A DNA stretch of 8,973 nt from NCBI GenBank assembly GCA_020629815.1, contig JAHDCN010000105.1, forward strand, positions 1-8,973. The letters run 5' to 3'. The DNA is from Verrucomicrobiota bacterium. Its GTDB lineage: Bacteria > Verrucomicrobiota > Verrucomicrobiia > Verrucomicrobiales > DEV007. Below the pieces are notes generated by a model. That model searched no databases. It saw only the letters and a list, made by a program, of their open reading frames with translations, and had not been told where the DNA came from. Below are positions 7,067-8,973 of this stretch, piece by piece. Numbering within the stretch: the first letter of the stretch is position 1; every line of letters starts with the position of its first letter. A program made the translations under genes and the position numbers.

Positions 7067-8527
7067 TTGGGATTTGCCAAACGCAGCCTACTTGCCTGCC
7101 TCCTGATTTTTCTGTTCAGTTTTGCTCACTCCACCGACAAGCCAAACATCCTGCTCATTCTGTCCGATGATCACAGTCTCCCGCATCTCGGCGCCTACGG
7201 TTGTGCCAATTGCACCACCTTCGGCTTAACGCCCAATCTCGATCAGTTCGCAAAGGAAGGGATGCGGTTCAACCGCGCCTACACCGCCTCTCCGCAATGC
7301 GCGCCCTCGCGCACGTCGATTTTCTCCGGGAGATCACCCATCGGTATTCGAGCGACGCGTTTCTCTCAACCGGCGCCGGCGGATACGCCTTTCTTTACCG
7401 ATATCCTGCGCGCCTCGGGATATTGGATCGGGATCGACGGACGGCATCAGCATCTTGATGGAAAAAAGAATGACGCCGACCACATTACCGAAGCTCTTGT
7501 GGAGCAAAACGTTCGCGGTGAAACATTCGAATCCCGCTTCGATCACTTCGTTCAGGGAATAAAAACCAAAGGCGAAACTCTAAACGAAATCTCGGACATC
7601 TTCGGCAGCGTTTTGGACAAGGCACCCGATGCGAAGCCATTCTTCCTCTATTTCGGATTCAGCCAACCGCACCGCAAATGGGGCGATGACCATGACGGAA
7701 TTGATCCGGCCACATTGCAGCTGCCGCCGGACTGGCCGGACCTTCCTGAGGTCCGCCTCGACTATGCCCGTTACCTCGCCGAGGTGCGTGATCTCGACAC
7801 CGGTTTTGGTCAGGTGATGAGCGTCCTCGAAGAACGGAAACTGAAACAAAACACCGTGGTCATTTTTATGGGTGACAACGGCGAGGCTCTCTTGCGGGGC
7901 AAAGGCACGCTTAACCAACGGGGAATTAATGTGCCGCTACTGATTCGCTGGCCGAATCAAATCAAAGCAGGAGTCGTGAGCGAGGCACTGGTCAGCGGCA
8001 CCGACCTGGCCCCTACCCTACTCGATATCGCCAGCCTCGAACCGGCCCCGGGAATGACCGGCAAAAGTTTCAAATCAGTGCTGCTCGGTGAATCGACGCA
8101 GGGGCGCTCCGAAGTTTTCGCGGAACGCGGTTGGCATTGGGGGCCAATTACTCGCAGTGATGGTTTCGATTTGTCGCGATCCATCACGACTGATGAATTC
8201 CACTTCATCTACAACGCTCTTCCTGATCGCCGCTACACACCGGTCGATATGGCCACGAAAAATATCGCATGGGACGCAGTCCAGACGGCACATCATTCGG
8301 GAAGCCTAAAGCCAATTCACGAGCGTCTGTATTTCTCCGAATCGCGACCGGTGTTCGAGCTATACGAAGTAAAAGAGGATCCGTTCCAGTTACACAACCT
8401 GGCAGGCAATGCGGACTTTGAATCAATCGAAACCAAGCTTCGCGAAAACCTCGACCGCTGGATGATTCGGGAAGGCGACTACCTGCCCCTACCCAGTCAC
8501 GCCTGGAGTATTGGGCGAAAGAAGTGA
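7067..8527 (+). CDS. Exported Cys-type sulfatase, S1_8-like (heparan N-sulfatase-related)
   Basis: This is a 486-residue sulfatase when started at TTG 7067. That start gives a clean Sec signal peptide (MGFAKRS, then a hydrophobic core at residues 8-19, cleavage near AHS, residue 22) directly before the core DKPNILLILSDDHS (D34, D35). Using ATG 6917 would push the core to about residue 58, behind a repeat-derived tail, so I prefer TTG although it is a rarer codon. The activation motif is C78-A-P-S-R82, the formylglycine precursor. Other conserved elements are SQPHRKW (H202), FMGDNGE (D270, N271) and GKGTLNQRGINVPLLIRWP (K279). The GKGTL...G..VPL..RWP pattern and overall length fit subfamily S1_8, which includes SGSH-like N-sulfoglucosamine sulfohydrolases. 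Substrate is unknown; the subfamily call is by motif resemblance. A C-x-x-C (GCANC, residues 46-49) in the loop after GAYG is unusual. The gene may be read through from the operon or driven from the repeat-bearing gap. Confidence 0.88.
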   Translation: MGFAKRSLLACLLIFLFSFAHSTDKPNILLILSDDHSLPHLGAYGCANCTTFGLTPNLDQFAKEGMRFNRAYTASPQCAPSRTSIFSGRSPIGIRATRFSQPAPADTPFFTDILRASGYWIGIDGRHQHLDGKKNDADHITEALVEQNVRGETFESRFDHFVQGIKTKGETLNEISDIFGSVLDKAPDAKPFFLYFGFSQPHRKWGDDHDGIDPATLQLPPDWPDLPEVRLDYARYLAEVRDLDTGFGQVMSVLEERKLKQNTVVIFMGDNGEALLRGKGTLNQRGINVPLLIRWPNQIKAGVVSEALVSGTDLAPTLLDIASLEPAPGMTGKSFKSVLLGESTQGRSEVFAERGWHWGPITRSDGFDLSRSITTDEFHFIYNALPDRRYTPVDMATKNIAWDAVQTAHHSGSLKPIHERLYFSESRPVFELYEVKEDPFQLHNLAGNADFESIETKLRENLDRWMIREGDYLPLPSHAWSIGRKK

Positions 8528-8543
8528 GCTTTTCACTCGCTTC
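8521..8543. terminator. Weak hairpin at the convergent gene junction
   Basis: GAAGTGAG (8521-8528) can pair with CTCGCTTC (8536-8543) around a 7-nt loop. In plus-strand RNA this is an 8-bp stem with one G-U wobble; in minus-strand RNA one C-A mismatch replaces it. It spans both stop codons of the convergent genes. No proper U-tract follows on the plus strand, and only a short TTCTTTC follows on the minus strand. It is a candidate bidirectional terminator, supported mainly by position. Confidence 0.3.
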
Positions 8544-8973
8544 CGCTGCAATCCCAAAGCCGGACTGAATCGAATAGAATTCGCGATCCTTCGCCGCCCT
8601 TAAAAGTGAAGCGCGGCCCATGTTTATCCTTGGGGTTTTCGATTGTCACCTTCTCGTGTTCGTAGGTTCCGCCCTCGCCATTGACGGTAATCCGAATCGT
8701 TCCCTTTTTGTATTCAATGACCAAATCGATCCACTCATTCAGTGCCATTTCTGAATCTGGCTCTTGAAAGTACGGTCCATCATTTGGTAATTTAACGCGG
8801 TGACCTCCATCGGGCGAAATACCGAGACTGATCATGTGGTGACCGATCTGAAAACTGGGCCGCCCGGGACTGAGTTCTTTCTTCTCGAATTGGTAGCGCA
8901 GGTGGCAGACGAATTGCTCCGGGATTTTGTTGAGATGACCGACCGGCTCGAGTCCAAGATGATGATCCCGCTT
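8533..8973 (-). CDS. C-terminal part of a LamG/DUF1080-like beta-sandwich protein (start outside window)
   Basis: This minus-strand frame is open from the right edge to a TGA at 8533-8535, giving 146 visible codons; the ATG at 8833-8835 is internal. The visible part is rich in beta strands. It contains WIDLVIEYKKGTIRITVNGE, the pattern of a concanavalin-like (LamG/DUF1080) fold in which a W..L.I....G.I.I.VNG strand pair precedes the end, and it closes with SRILFDSVRLWDCSGSE, a typical last strand of such domains. Proteins of this kind in PVC bacteria are usually exported and often sit near sulfatases, perhaps as glycan-binding or processing partners. The N-terminus, and thus any signal peptide or catalytic domain, is not visible. 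It is transcribed towards the second sulfatase, with 5 bp between the stop codons, so it is not part of the plus-strand operon. Confidence 0.7.
   Translation of the reverse strand, partial: KRDHHLGLEPVGHLNKIPEQFVCHLRYQFEKKELSPGRPSFQIGHHMISLGISPDGGHRVKLPNDGPYFQEPDSEMALNEWIDLVIEYKKGTIRITVNGEGGTYEHEKVTIENPKDKHGPRFTFKGGEGSRILFDSVRLWDCSGSE

Noticed and set aside
7088..7099. LLAC in the signal peptide of the second sulfatase as a lipobox.
   Set aside because: The Cys lies at the beginning of the hydrophobic core rather than after it, so lipoprotein processing there is implausible.
1..8973. tRNA, rRNA, CRISPR array, insertion sequence or phage genes.
   Set aside because: I saw no clover-leaf sequence, regularly spaced repeat array, transposase motif or phage-like protein on either strand.

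Overview
The window looks like a chromosomal segment from a PVC-group bacterium, most likely Verrucomicrobiota, with Planctomycetota as the alternative. The evidence is the co-occurrence of an ECF sigma factor with a FecR-type anti-sigma factor, a DUF1552 (HXXSHH) protein, a multidomain Planctomycete-type cytochrome (PSCyt/PSD domains, DUF1587-1595-1592-1588-1585) and two exported Cys-type sulfatases. GC content is moderate. The genes inside the operon have no Shine-Dalgarno sequence that I can see. Taxonomy is inferred from gene families only.

Layout. Positions 1-6915 form one tightly packed plus-strand run: the 3' end of an ECF sigma factor (cut by the window edge), a FecR-like transmembrane anti-sigma factor overlapping it by 4 bp (ATGA), a Tat-exported DUF1552 protein (25 bp gap), a two-CxxCH DUF1592-type cytochrome (21 bp gap) and a sulfatase resembling family S1_4 (9 bp gap). 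A gap of about 150 bp (6916-7066) follows. It holds a strong GGATGCGTG/CACGCATCC palindrome, probably an interspersed repeat, and a two-copy 14-bp direct repeat spaced 22 bp. Next is a second sulfatase, resembling the heparan N-sulfatase-like S1_8 group. Its best start is a TTG at 7067, not the upstream ATG at 6917. It converges, with only 5 bp between stop codons, on a minus-strand gene that runs off the right edge. The visible part of that gene is the C-terminal end of a LamG/DUF1080-like beta-sandwich protein.

How the genes may work together (inference). The sigma/anti-sigma pair would sense an envelope signal through the FecR periplasmic part, which carries an unusual extra C-terminal beta domain. 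It would switch on an exported module that desulfates a sulfated glycan (two sulfatases of different subfamilies) and includes an exported haem protein with its DUF1552 partner, whose chemistry is unknown. No glycoside hydrolase, transporter or sulfatase-maturating enzyme lies within the window, so the substrate cannot be named. The least understood and most interesting parts are the DUF1552/DUF1592 pair under apparent dedicated sigma control, the FecR C-terminal domain, and the repeat-bearing gap before the second sulfatase.
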